From contig CALFXN010000638.1 of the NCBI GenBank assembly GCA_937957815.1, positions 1 through 25,392 on the forward strand: a DNA stretch of 25,392 bases, written 5' to 3'. Made by a program: the position numbers and the translations under genes. Origin of the DNA: an uncultured Synergistales bacterium (GTDB taxonomy: Bacteria; Synergistota; Synergistia; Synergistales; Aminobacteriaceae). Below, one piece after another: positions 16,730 to 24,853 of the stretch. Every line of letters begins with the position of its first letter. The first letter of the stretch is position 1. The notes under the pieces were generated by a model that had not been told where the DNA came from, made no database searches, and saw only the letters and a program-made list of their open reading frames with translations.

Positions 16730-17506
16730 ATGCGCGTGCTCGGGGTAATCCCGTCCCGGTACCAGTCGACGCGGTTGCCCGGCAAGCCGCTCGCGGACAT
16801 CTGCGGCAAGCCGATGATCCAATACGTCTACGAACGTGCGACAGGGGCCAAACTCCTCGGGAACGTCATCGTCGCCACGGACGACGAACGGATCGTCGAG
16901 GCCGTCCGGTCTTTCGGCGGGGAAGCCGCGCTCACGTCTCCGGATCATCCGAACGGAACGAGTCGCGTGGCCGAGGTCGCGCGCAATATGGATACTGACA
17001 TCGTCATCAATATCCAGGGCGACGAGCCGCTCATCGATTCGCGAATGATCGACGAGGTCGCGCAGATTCTCGTCTCCGACGCGGACGTTCTCTCGGCGAC
17101 GCTGTGTTCTCCGCTCGGAGACCCGACGCTGATCAACGATCCGAACGTCGTCAAGGTCGTCCGCGATCGTCGGGGCGACGCGCTCTACTTCAGCCGTTCG
17201 CCGATCCCCTATTGCAGGAACGAGGCGGATGGCTGCGTGTATCTCGAACACATCGGCATCTACGGGTTCCGGAAGGACTTCCTCCTGCACTACGTCGAGC
17301 TTCCCGAAACTCCGCTCTCGCGGCTGGAATCGCTCGAGCAGCTCCGAATCCTCGAATCGGGATATTCCATGCGCGTGGGCGAGACGAAATACCCGCACGG
17401 AGGCCCGAACGTGAATACGCCGGAGGACCTTGAGAACGTCCGGACGCTCGTACGGCGCACGCTCGGGTGTTCCGGCGGCGGAAACGGCGACGCCGGGAGA
17501 GCATAG
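16730..17506 (+). CDS. kdsB: CMP-Kdo synthetase KdsB
   Basis: KdsB activates Kdo with CTP to CMP-Kdo, the unstable donor for WaaA. The 258-residue nucleotidyltransferase is near the usual 245-255. The family start VIPSRYQSTRLPGKPLADI is followed by KPMIQYVYERA, VATDDERI, PNGTSRVAEVA, NIQGDEPLID, YFSRSPIPYCRN and HIGIYGFRKDFL. SRLESLEQLRILESG near the end is typical of KdsB. CMP-sialate synthetase is the main alternative but lacks these segments. The ATG at 16730 lies four bases after the preceding stop. The gene ends the Kdo block; the genes after it look like polysaccharide decoration. Confidence 0.96.
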   Translation: MRVLGVIPSRYQSTRLPGKPLADICGKPMIQYVYERATGAKLLGNVIVATDDERIVEAVRSFGGEAALTSPDHPNGTSRVAEVARNMDTDIVINIQGDEPLIDSRMIDEVAQILVSDADVLSATLCSPLGDPTLINDPNVVKVVRDRRGDALYFSRSPIPYCRNEADGCVYLEHIGIYGFRKDFLLHYVELPETPLSRLESLEQLRILESGYSMRVGETKYPHGGPNVNTPEDLENVRTLVRRTLGCSGGGNGDAGRA

Positions 17507-17521
17507 AAGGACGTGACCGGC

Positions 17522-18712
17522 ATGACGTCGCCATCGCTCGTCGTCATTCTTTCGGACGGAATCCGCGGGCACCTGCACCAGAGCAGGGGCGTCGCCCACT
17601 GGATCGCCGCGGCGACGGGAGCGCGGGTGATCGAGCGGGACGTTCCGCGATTCTCCGGCATCCGGCGGTTTCTGCTGATGAAGATCGCCGCCCGCAAGCT
17701 CGGACGCGCGACCGCCGACGAAGCTCGTCGCTGGCTCGAACGGGCGGGGGCGGCGTCGCTAACCGCCGGGATCCGTCCGGATGCGGCCGGGTCCCCGGAT
17801 GGAGTTATCGTCATCTCGGCGGGGAGTTCGGCGGCTCCGTTCACGTGTGCGCTCGGGCGCGTCCTCGGGGCGAAGACATGCGTCATCATGACGCCGTCCG
17901 TTCTCGGAACGGAGCCGTTCGACTTCGCGATCCTTCCCGAGCACGACGTTTCCGGGCATCCTTCGCCGGGCGCGACGATACCGCCTCGGACGGTCACGAC
18001 GCTCGCTACGCTCGGCGCGCCGAACGCGATAGTCCCGGAAAGACTCGCGGAAGCCGCCGGAGAACTGCTCCGGCGAAGTCCCCCGGAGAATCCGGAAGCG
18101 CCCGCTTGGGGAATCCTCCTCGGCGGCGACGACGCGAACTACGCGGTGACTCCGTCCTGGGTATCGAAGGTGCTGGCGCCGATTGTCGACCGTGCGAGCG
18201 ACTTGGGGGTGGATGTCTATCTGACGACATCGCGGCGGACGTCAAGGAAAACGGAAGACGCGATCACGGAACTCGCGCGCGGGCGCAGCTTCGTCCGGAT
18301 GGTTCTCCTCGCGTCGGTCGACGAGTACAATCCGGTCCCCGGGATGCTCGGACACTGCAGGCGGATCTTCTGCACCGAGGACTCGGTCTCAATGGCCTCG
18401 GAGGCCGTCACGGCAGGGCACAGGGTCATTCTTCTCCGCGTCGGACGGAAGAAGGGACTTCACATGATCCTTCAGCGCCTGGCATTCCGCCTCGCCGGAC
18501 TCGGTCTGCTCCCGTCGCGCTTCGTCTTCGGCGTTCCGAAGTTCGACGCGATGTTCGACCGCTTCCGCGAACGAGGGTATCTCGTGGAGTGGACGCCGTC
18601 CTCATCCCGTTGCTTCGCTTCGGGACCGGAGCTTTCGGACGTTTCGCCGACCGTCTCCGGTTTCAACGAGGCGAAGCGCGCTGCCGAATGGATCCTGAAA
18701 ACGCTCTCATGA
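17522..18712 (+). CDS. ELM1-family (DUF1022) putative nucleotide-sugar-related protein
   Basis: This 396-residue protein fits the bacterial ELM1 family (Pfam Mito_fiss_Elm1), which in bacteria often sits in surface-glycan loci and has a GT-B-like look. Visible landmarks are LSDGIRGHLHQSRGVAHWI at the N-terminus, a central LLGGDDANYAV glycine turn, YLTTSRRTS and TEDSVSMASEAVTAGHRVILL. The last three are the usual ELM1 signature region. Its biochemical role is not established, and I do not assign a reaction. ATG 17522 has a GAAGG site 11 bases upstream and is preferred to GTG 17513. The stop overlaps the next glycosyltransferase start (ATGA), which suggests the two act in the same pathway step. 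Confidence 0.8.
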   Translation: MTSPSLVVILSDGIRGHLHQSRGVAHWIAAATGARVIERDVPRFSGIRRFLLMKIAARKLGRATADEARRWLERAGAASLTAGIRPDAAGSPDGVIVISAGSSAAPFTCALGRVLGAKTCVIMTPSVLGTEPFDFAILPEHDVSGHPSPGATIPPRTVTTLATLGAPNAIVPERLAEAAGELLRRSPPENPEAPAWGILLGGDDANYAVTPSWVSKVLAPIVDRASDLGVDVYLTTSRRTSRKTEDAITELARGRSFVRMVLLASVDEYNPVPGMLGHCRRIFCTEDSVSMASEAVTAGHRVILLRVGRKKGLHMILQRLAFRLAGLGLLPSRFVFGVPKFDAMFDRFRERGYLVEWTPSSSRCFASGPELSDVSPTVSGFNEAKRAAEWILKTLS

Positions 18713-19752
18713 GAATCGTCCATCTTCTGCCCGAGATGGACGAGGGCGGAGTGGAGCGGCACGTTCTCTGGCTCGCGACCGCCCAGGCGGCGGCGGGGTG
18801 CGACGTTCTCGTCGTCTCGGCCGGAGGGAGGCTCGCCGAATCCCTCGCGGGAAGGGAGGGTGGACCGAAGCACCTGACGCTTCCGGTTCATCAGAAAAAT
18901 CCGTTCGTCGCCGCGCGATGCGCGTTCCGGCTGGCATCGCTCGTCCGCCGTGAGGGATGGGACATGATTCACGCGCACTCGCGCGTTCCCGCGTGTATCG
19001 CGTGGTGGACGGCTCTCCTCGCCCGCGTGCCCTGGGTCGTGACGTGTCACGCGCTCTATTCGCGGAATTTCGGGCTCTTTCCGTACCGGAAGGCCGACGG
19101 AGCGATCTGCGTCTCGGAGACGGTCCGGGAATGGATGCGCCCCTTTCTGCCCCCGAACGCGGCCGTCATCCCGAACGGCCTTCCCGCGCCCCGTGCGCGC
19201 TGGACGCCGCACGCCGCTGACGGAAGGCCTCTTCGGTTCTGTTTCATCGGCCGCCTGACGCGAATCAAAGGGATCGCCGACATCGTCGACGCCTTCTGCG
19301 GGCTTGACGCGCCAGGGTGGAGCCTCGACGTCGTGGGCGACGGCCCGCTGCTGCCGGAACTCGAGGAGCGCGTCGGGCGTTCGGGGCTGAAGGATCGCAT
19401 CCGGTTCCACGGATATCGGGAGGACACGGAGACGTTCCTCCTTTCGTGCGACTGCTTTCTCTTCCCGTCGCGCTCGGAAGGCGCGGGGCTGACGCTCATG
19501 ACCGCGCTCGCAATGGGTGTTCCGGTGCTCGCGTCCGACATTCCCGCGGTCCGCGAGATGATCACCGGCGGAACCCTTCTCGTCCGGCCGGGCGACGTCG
19601 AAGGGTGGAAAAAAGTTCTGTCCGGAGTCGTTTCGCGGCGACATCTGTCTGAAGTTTCGCCGCCGGCCCGCATATGGCCGACTCCGGAGGAAAGCGCCGG
19701 GCGGATTCTCGATTTCTGTGAGCGAGTCGTGCGGAGCGCCCGGAAGCGATGA
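18709..19752 (+). CDS. GT4-family glycosyltransferase
   Basis: The 347-residue product is a GT-B retaining glycosyltransferase of the GT4 family. The N-terminal domain begins IVHLLPEMDEGGVERHV, the common sugar-acceptor loop, and includes MIHAHSRVPACIAWW. The C-terminal donor domain has FCFIGRLTRIKGI, VVGDGPLLPELE and FPSRSEGAGLTLMTALAMG. The donor-binding E-x7-E motif has Glu257 but Thr265 where a second Glu is usual. It probably adds a sugar to LPS core or O-glycan at the cytoplasmic face of the membrane; donor and acceptor are unknown. Its start overlaps the ELM1 gene stop. A 53-codon frame overlaps its own stop. Confidence 0.88.
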   Translation: MRIVHLLPEMDEGGVERHVLWLATAQAAAGCDVLVVSAGGRLAESLAGREGGPKHLTLPVHQKNPFVAARCAFRLASLVRREGWDMIHAHSRVPACIAWWTALLARVPWVVTCHALYSRNFGLFPYRKADGAICVSETVREWMRPFLPPNAAVIPNGLPAPRARWTPHAADGRPLRFCFIGRLTRIKGIADIVDAFCGLDAPGWSLDVVGDGPLLPELEERVGRSGLKDRIRFHGYREDTETFLLSCDCFLFPSRSEGAGLTLMTALAMGVPVLASDIPAVREMITGGTLLVRPGDVEGWKKVLSGVVSRRHLSEVSPPARIWPTPEESAGRILDFCERVVRSARKR

Positions 19753-19907
19753 AACGGGTCGTGCGAAGTAAGGCAGCGTCCGGAGCGATGGCTTTCTTGT
19801 CCGTACGGGGATCCCGGAGCGCGGCGATGTCGCATGTTTCCCGGGACGCGATGTCTCGTTCGTTCGAAATGCCTTCCGCCGCTCCTGCTACACCAAGCGA
19901 GACGTAA
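19749..19907 (+). CDS. Possible 52-residue small ORF in the gap before the MBOAT gene
   Basis: An ATG overlaps the glycosyltransferase stop as ATGA and opens a 53-codon frame ending in TAA at 19905-19907. The peptide is Ser/Ala/Arg-rich with several Met and no recognisable domain or membrane segment. It fills the 167-base gap that otherwise holds only the MBOAT ribosome site (TAAGGAG, 19905-19911). Coupling makes translation possible, but the composition looks like leader sequence read by chance, so I call it weakly. Short palindromes (CCGTACGG, TCCCGGGA) lie inside the gap, with no T-run. Confidence 0.2.
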   Translation: MKRVVRSKAASGAMAFLSVRGSRSAAMSHVSRDAMSRSFEMPSAAPATPSET

Positions 19908-19919
19908 GGAGCGAACCGC

Positions 19920-21413
19920 ATGCTCTTCAACTCGTTCGAATTCCTGTTCCTCTTCCTGCCCGCCACGTGGTGCGTCTGGCGGCTGTTCTGCCGATACCGC
20001 CGGACGGGAGTCGCCCTCGCGTGGCTGCTCGCCGCGTCGCTTTTCTTCTACGCATACTGGAATCCGAAATATCTTTCGCTCCTGTCGTTTTCGATCGCCG
20101 TCAACTACATCATAGGACGGGGAATATGTCGCTTTCGCCGCGGAACCCAGCGGAAAGAAGCGCCTTGCGCTGACGCACTTCTCCTTCTGGGTATCGCGAT
20201 GAATCTCTCCCTGATCGGATACTACAAGTATTCCGGCTTCTTTCTCGAAAACGCCGGGGCCGTCTTCGGTTTCCCGATGCCTGTTCACGAGATCTTTCTC
20301 CCGCTCGGAATTTCGTTTTTCACCTTTCAGCAGATCGCCTGGCTCGTCGACAGCCGGAGGGGAACGGTCAGGACCGATGGGTTCGTCGACTACGCCCTGT
20401 TCGTTTCCTTCTTCCCACAGCTGATCGCCGGGCCGATCGTGAGGGCGCAGGAGATTCTTCCCCAGTTCGGTACGAATCGGACGTTCGCGTTTTCCTGGAA
20501 AAATCTTTGCTTCGGGATTTCGCTCCTGTCGCTCGGACTCTTCAAGAAAGTCGTGATCGCCGACACGTTCTCTCCGCTCGCGGCCGCGGTCTTCGACGGG
20601 ACGGACGTCCCGACGTTCGTCGAGGCGTGGGGCGGGGCGCTCGCCTACACGTTTCAGATCTACTTCGACTTCTCGGGATACTCGGATATGGCGCTCGGGC
20701 TCGGACGGCTGTTCAATATCACCCTTCCGGAAAATTTCGATTCCCCGTATACCGCGTGTTCGATCGTCGACTTCTGGCGGCGATGGCACATGACGCTGTC
20801 GGCGTTCCTGCGGGATTACCTTTACATCCCGCTCGGCGGAAACCGTCGCGGCACGGTCCGCCGCTATCTCAACCTGATGGCGACGATGCTGCTCGGAGGC
20901 CTGTGGCACGGCGCCGGCTGGACGTTCGTCATCTGGGGTGGGCTTCACGGCGCCTGTCTCACACTGAATCATCTGTGGCGCGGCGCCCGGATGCCCCGAC
21001 TGCCGAAGCCCCTCGCGTGGATGGCCACGTTCCTCGCGGTCGTCGCGGGCTGGGTCTTCTTCCGGTCCGCCACCTGCGGGCGAGCCTTTTCGATTCTTTC
21101 GGGCATGGCCGGACTGAACGGAATCGTGCTGCCCCCCGACTATGCATTGGCCGAACTGGTGCCCGGAGTTCTGCGTTTTCTGGGAATCGGGGTCGCGATT
21201 CCGGGAGTATGGCATTTCGAGGGGCGGTTCCAGACCGTCGCTCTCGCGGTCGGTTTTCTCCTCTGCCTTGCGTTGCCGAATTCGTTCGCGTGGTGTTCGA
21301 AGTATCCATGGCGCGACCGTCCTGCGAAGACGCGGCTTATCGTGGGGACGGCGCTCGTCGCGGTCGTGCTCTCACTGCACCGTGTCAGCGAGTTTCTGTA
21401 CTTCCGGTTCTGA
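19920..21413 (+). CDS. MBOAT-family O-acyltransferase (AlgI/DltB type)
   Basis: This 497-residue polytopic membrane protein has about ten hydrophobic segments and fits the MBOAT family used for alginate O-acetylation (AlgI) and similar glycan modification. It would move acyl or acetyl groups across the inner membrane. The catalytic-type histidine is His330 in LLGGLWHGAGWTFVIWGGL, with His343 in GGLHG nearby. Other family segments are SLFFYAYWNPKYL, PLGISFFTFQQIAWLVD, SFFPQLIAGPIVRAQE and FDFSGYSDMALGLGRLF. WRRWHMTLSAFLRDYLYIPL follows. The ATG at 19920 has TAAGGAG nine bases upstream. The next gene encodes an anchored SGNH-like protein, the usual AlgI partner arrangement. Confidence 0.93.
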   Translation: MLFNSFEFLFLFLPATWCVWRLFCRYRRTGVALAWLLAASLFFYAYWNPKYLSLLSFSIAVNYIIGRGICRFRRGTQRKEAPCADALLLLGIAMNLSLIGYYKYSGFFLENAGAVFGFPMPVHEIFLPLGISFFTFQQIAWLVDSRRGTVRTDGFVDYALFVSFFPQLIAGPIVRAQEILPQFGTNRTFAFSWKNLCFGISLLSLGLFKKVVIADTFSPLAAAVFDGTDVPTFVEAWGGALAYTFQIYFDFSGYSDMALGLGRLFNITLPENFDSPYTACSIVDFWRRWHMTLSAFLRDYLYIPLGGNRRGTVRRYLNLMATMLLGGLWHGAGWTFVIWGGLHGACLTLNHLWRGARMPRLPKPLAWMATFLAVVAGWVFFRSATCGRAFSILSGMAGLNGIVLPPDYALAELVPGVLRFLGIGVAIPGVWHFEGRFQTVALAVGFLLCLALPNSFAWCSKYPWRDRPAKTRLIVGTALVAVVLSLHRVSEFLYFRF

Positions 21414-21414
21414 A

Positions 21415-22572
21415 ATGACGCGCCGGAAGATCGACCCCGCCGCCGGACGCACGGGCCGGAACACGTTTCTTCGTGAACGGCGTTTTCTCCTGTGGACGCT
21501 TGGCGTCCCACTCCTGTTGTGCGGCGTCATCATGGGGACGAACTGGCTCGTCGACCCGCTCTGGTGCTTCCGTCACCATGTCCCGTTCGGTCAGTGGCAG
21601 GCGATGTTCAACGAACGCGTCCAGAAGGCCAATATCCTTGTTTTCCGGCGCCCGGCCATCGGGACGCTCGTTCTCGGCAGCAGCCGAATGATGTATACGG
21701 ACCCCGCGATCTGGGGGCCCGACGGATTCAACTACGCGGCCAACAGCATGGTCCCGGCCGAATACGCCCCGGCCCTGCGCAACGTCGGGCGAACGGTTGG
21801 AATGCCAGAACGGATCGTCGCGGGGTTCGACTTTCTCGGCGCGAGCATCCGCAGGGAACAGGAGGTCGCTCCCAGGAGCGTCGATACGCTGCGGCATGTC
21901 GACGAGGCCCTCGCGTCTCTCTACCGCGTCACGGCGCTGCTGGACTATAATGTCTTCCGGCACGCCGTGCGGAATATCCTCCGGAGGGGATTCGAAGCGA
22001 AAGACGGGACGATTCGGTACGACGGGGGTCCACGGCCCGACCTCCATCTGGAATTCCGGACGCCGGACGACGGCGCACGTCGGGAGATGCTTGAAGACGC
22101 TCTCGAAATCTTCGGTCGGTCCTACGGGGCATTCCTCTACGACGAGCGTCACAGGGAAAAACTCCGCGAATTCCGGCGCGAAGCCGGGGACGCGACCGTC
22201 ATCCCGTTCACGACGCCGGAGGGAACGCCGTTCCTGCGGATCATAGCGGAGACGCAGGGGTTGCTTGATTCGTACGAACGCTGGATCCGCGATCTCGTCG
22301 ACGTTTTCGGCGGCGTATGGAACTTCATGGACGTCAACCGGGTGACGTCGGATCCGTATCTGTACAGGGAACCGAGCCATTTCGGCCCGAAGGTCTCCGG
22401 GTGGATCGCGGACCGGATTCTCGAACGGGGCGATCCTCCGAAGGATTTCGGTATCTTGGTTACCCCCTGGAACGTCGATGAACACCTGAGGGACGTCCGC
22501 GCGAGGATCGAACGGCTGAAGACCGCCCGGGACGCGTGGGACGCGGTGCGTTCGCCGGATCTTTGGCGATGA
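21415..22572 (+). CDS. Membrane-anchored SGNH-like partner of the MBOAT protein
   Basis: The 385-residue product has a single hydrophobic segment at residues 24-42, after a positively charged N-terminus. It is probably anchored with its body outside the cytoplasm. The motif LVLGSSRMMY (GSSR at 88-91) resembles the nucleophile block of SGNH hydrolases, and EPSHFGP with His322 resembles the C-terminal D-x-x-H block, here with Glu319 at the acid position. AlgJ, AlgX and DltD proteins of this type accept acyl groups passed by the MBOAT partner and transfer them to periplasmic glycan. The gene follows the MBOAT stop by one base, so they are surely co-expressed. Which sugar is acylated is not visible. 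Confidence 0.75.
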   Translation: MTRRKIDPAAGRTGRNTFLRERRFLLWTLGVPLLLCGVIMGTNWLVDPLWCFRHHVPFGQWQAMFNERVQKANILVFRRPAIGTLVLGSSRMMYTDPAIWGPDGFNYAANSMVPAEYAPALRNVGRTVGMPERIVAGFDFLGASIRREQEVAPRSVDTLRHVDEALASLYRVTALLDYNVFRHAVRNILRRGFEAKDGTIRYDGGPRPDLHLEFRTPDDGARREMLEDALEIFGRSYGAFLYDERHREKLREFRREAGDATVIPFTTPEGTPFLRIIAETQGLLDSYERWIRDLVDVFGGVWNFMDVNRVTSDPYLYREPSHFGPKVSGWIADRILERGDPPKDFGILVTPWNVDEHLRDVRARIERLKTARDAWDAVRSPDLWR

Positions 22573-22625
22573 CGGAGTTTCGCGGGTACTCGCGCATCGC
22601 CCGTGATGTACGACGCGGCGTGAAA

Positions 22626-22642
22626 GCGCCCCTTGGGGGCGC
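22626..22642 (+). repeat. GC-rich hairpin next to the following gene's ribosome site
   Basis: GCGCCCC and GGGGCGC make a perfect 7-base stem with a 3-base loop (TTG), in the short gap after the SGNH-like gene. AGGAG follows at 22647-22651. No T-run follows, so it is not a typical intrinsic terminator. It may pause transcription, mark an RNA processing point, or modulate access to the ribosome site. Confidence 0.5.
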
Positions 22643-22663
22643 GAAGAGGAGATGGGTCGATCG

Positions 22664-23839
22664 ATGAACCTGAAGGATGCCCGAAAACGCCTTCGCGTGT
22701 TGAAAAACCGATTATTGCCGAATCCAAGCGACGAAGAGTTCGTCCACGAACGGCTGCGCGTCTGCAATTCCGGCTGCGCGAAGCCCGCGATTCTCTACGC
22801 GGGGCTCGGTTCGGACTACGGACGCCCCGGCCTCGGACTCGGGTACGACACGGTTCACTTCTACTACTCGCTGGTCCACGGCGGGCGCCCCGTAATGCAC
22901 TTTCCGTACGACGCAGTCCGGGCCGAACTCGGGAAGGAACGGATGCAGTCGGTTTTGCGTCTGGCGTGTCTCTTCTTTCGTCCGGCGGTGCTCTTCCATG
23001 CCATTCTGGACGACGAGTTCGACGCGGGGACGATCCGCGGGATATCGTCGGAACTCGGAATCCCGACGGTCGCGTTCTTCAGTGACGACCACTGGCGGTT
23101 CGACAGCTTTTCCCGGAATGCGGCGAAGCCCTACGACTGGATCTGCACGACGAGCGCAGACGCCGCGGCGCGCTACCGGCAGGCCGGCTTCGCGAACGTC
23201 ATCCGAAGCCAGTGGGGGGCGAACCACTTTATCTTCCGGCCGCTCGCGTGTCCGTACGAGCACGACGTCTCGTTCGTCGGGCAGCCGCACGGGAGCAGGC
23301 GAACGGTCATCGAACGTCTGAAAGAACGCGGAATCCCGGTAAGCCTCTGGGGACGCGGGTGGGACAACGGGCGCATCGACATGAACGGCATGATCCGGCT
23401 CTTCTCCGCGAGCAGGATAAACCTGAACCTCTCGAACGCGTCGGTCGGGACGGACGGACGGACCTCGGGGGCCGCCCCGCTGCTTCAGATCAAGGGAAGG
23501 GATTTCGAGATCCCCGCGTGCGGAGGGTTTCTCCTGACGCAGGACAATCCCGAGCTGTACGAGTACTTCGAACCTGGGAGAGAGATCGCGGTCTACTCGG
23601 ACGCCGACGATCTCGCGGAGAAGATCGAATACTATCTCTCGCACGACGCCGAGAGGGAACGGATCCGGCTCGCCGGATACGAACGCTTTCTTCGGGACCA
23701 TACGATGCTCGCCCGTCTGGAGGCGATCTTCGATGCCGTCCTTTCCGGCCGCGCTCCCCGGGAGTCTTTGGGACACAACGGAAACGTCGTCCCGAAGGCG
23801 GGGCGGAGCCTTCCGGTCATCGAAAGGTCATTATCGTGA
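22664..23839 (+). CDS. CgeB-type glycosyltransferase family protein
   Basis: The 391-residue product looks like the CgeB-type glycosyltransferases (DUF3880 N-terminal part plus a glycosyl transferases group 1 C-terminal domain). The N-terminal half has AILYAGLGSDYGRPGLGLGY, GIPTVAFFSDDHWRFDSF and a DWICTTSADAAARY segment, typical of the family. The C-terminal half has VSFVGQPHGSRR, SLWGRGWDNGRI, INLNLSNASVG and FEIPACGGFLLTQDNPEL, where CgeB proteins have FEI-acidic blocks. LAGYERFLRDHTM lies near the end. A role adding sugars to surface glycan is likely; donor and acceptor are unknown. ATG 22664 is 12 bases from AGGAG; ATG 22652 is an alternative with no spacing. The stop overlaps a GTG start of the next gene. 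Confidence 0.82.
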   Translation: MNLKDARKRLRVLKNRLLPNPSDEEFVHERLRVCNSGCAKPAILYAGLGSDYGRPGLGLGYDTVHFYYSLVHGGRPVMHFPYDAVRAELGKERMQSVLRLACLFFRPAVLFHAILDDEFDAGTIRGISSELGIPTVAFFSDDHWRFDSFSRNAAKPYDWICTTSADAAARYRQAGFANVIRSQWGANHFIFRPLACPYEHDVSFVGQPHGSRRTVIERLKERGIPVSLWGRGWDNGRIDMNGMIRLFSASRINLNLSNASVGTDGRTSGAAPLLQIKGRDFEIPACGGFLLTQDNPELYEYFEPGREIAVYSDADDLAEKIEYYLSHDAERERIRLAGYERFLRDHTMLARLEAIFDAVLSGRAPRESLGHNGNVVPKAGRSLPVIERSLS

Positions 23840-24801
23840 GCGCTCTCTCGGTCGCGATCTACACGTACGCGCAGGAGCGTTTCGTCGGAGAGACGCTCGA
23901 CAGTCTTCTTTCCGCGCTCTCGCCCGCGCGCGCGAAGGAGACGGAGATCGTCGTGTCCGACGACGCCTCCCCCGACGGGACGGCGGATGTCGTGGCCTCG
24001 TGGTTCGCGCGGCATGGCGACCGGTTCGCTTCGTGCAGGCTCCTGCGGTCGGAAACGAAAGAAGGACCCGTGCGGAATTACGTCCGTGCCGTCCGTTCGT
24101 GTTCCGGCGATGTGGTCAAGCCGCTCGCGGGGGACGACATCTTCTGCCCCGGAGGGCTCGACGCGGTCACCGGGATGATGGACGACGATCCCGATGTCGC
24201 CATCGCGTTCGGGAAGGTCATCGCGTTTACGGACAGGCCCGGGGGGACGCCCCCGGAGTGGACGCGGGAGCAGCGGTCGTTCTTCTCGTCGGACGCAAGG
24301 GGGCAATTCCGGATGCTTGCGTCGTTCGATCCGCTTCCGGCCCCGGGCGTCTTCTTCCGGAAATCGCTTTTCGAGGAGTGCCGACTCTGGGACTATCAGT
24401 TTTTCTGGATGGAGGACTGGCCCCTCTGGCTTCTGGCCACGATCCGCGGGCGCAGGATCGCACATCTCGATGCTCCCGCCGTCTATTATCGCCGGCATGA
24501 CGCGTCCCTCACCCGGAGGATGAGCGCGCCGGGAAAGGATCGAGTGCGCGTCGGCGTCAACCGGGACAGGCGCATCATGTACGACGCGATCATCCTTCCT
24601 CGGGCCCGGGAGTTCGGTTTTTCGCTCCGGCGTCACGTTCGGCTGCGGCGTTTTTTCTTCGCATGGATGGAGTCGACGCGGCGCCCCGGTCTCGTGAATC
24701 TCTGCCGGGAGCTGTCGCTTCTCGTCGACCCGCATCGGATGGCGCGGAAGGCGTCGGCCGTTTTTTCGCGTTTCTTCCGCGACGGGGTTCAGTCGCCTTG
24801 A
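23836..24801 (+). CDS. GT2-family glycosyltransferase
   Basis: This 321-residue protein begins LSVAIYTYAQERFVGETLDS, the usual GT2 GT-A opening, and has EIVVSDDASPDGT, which positions the nucleotide, then PLAGDDIFCPGGL with the DxD-type metal motif. YYRRHDASLTRR lies near the C-terminal acceptor region. Such enzymes usually transfer one sugar from a nucleotide donor at the cytoplasmic face in O-antigen or capsule assembly. The GTG start at 23836 overlaps the previous stop (GTGA). The C-terminal 70 residues are strongly basic, with several aromatic residues, and may contact membrane. The exact sugar cannot be read from sequence. Confidence 0.9.
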   Translation: MSALSVAIYTYAQERFVGETLDSLLSALSPARAKETEIVVSDDASPDGTADVVASWFARHGDRFASCRLLRSETKEGPVRNYVRAVRSCSGDVVKPLAGDDIFCPGGLDAVTGMMDDDPDVAIAFGKVIAFTDRPGGTPPEWTREQRSFFSSDARGQFRMLASFDPLPAPGVFFRKSLFEECRLWDYQFFWMEDWPLWLLATIRGRRIAHLDAPAVYYRRHDASLTRRMSAPGKDRVRVGVNRDRRIMYDAIILPRAREFGFSLRRHVRLRRFFFAWMESTRRPGLVNLCRELSLLVDPHRMARKASAVFSRFFRDGVQSP

Positions 24802-24853
24802 AGGACCGATCCGATGCGTCCGGAACCACGTCCGCACAATACGAAAGGGGAGA

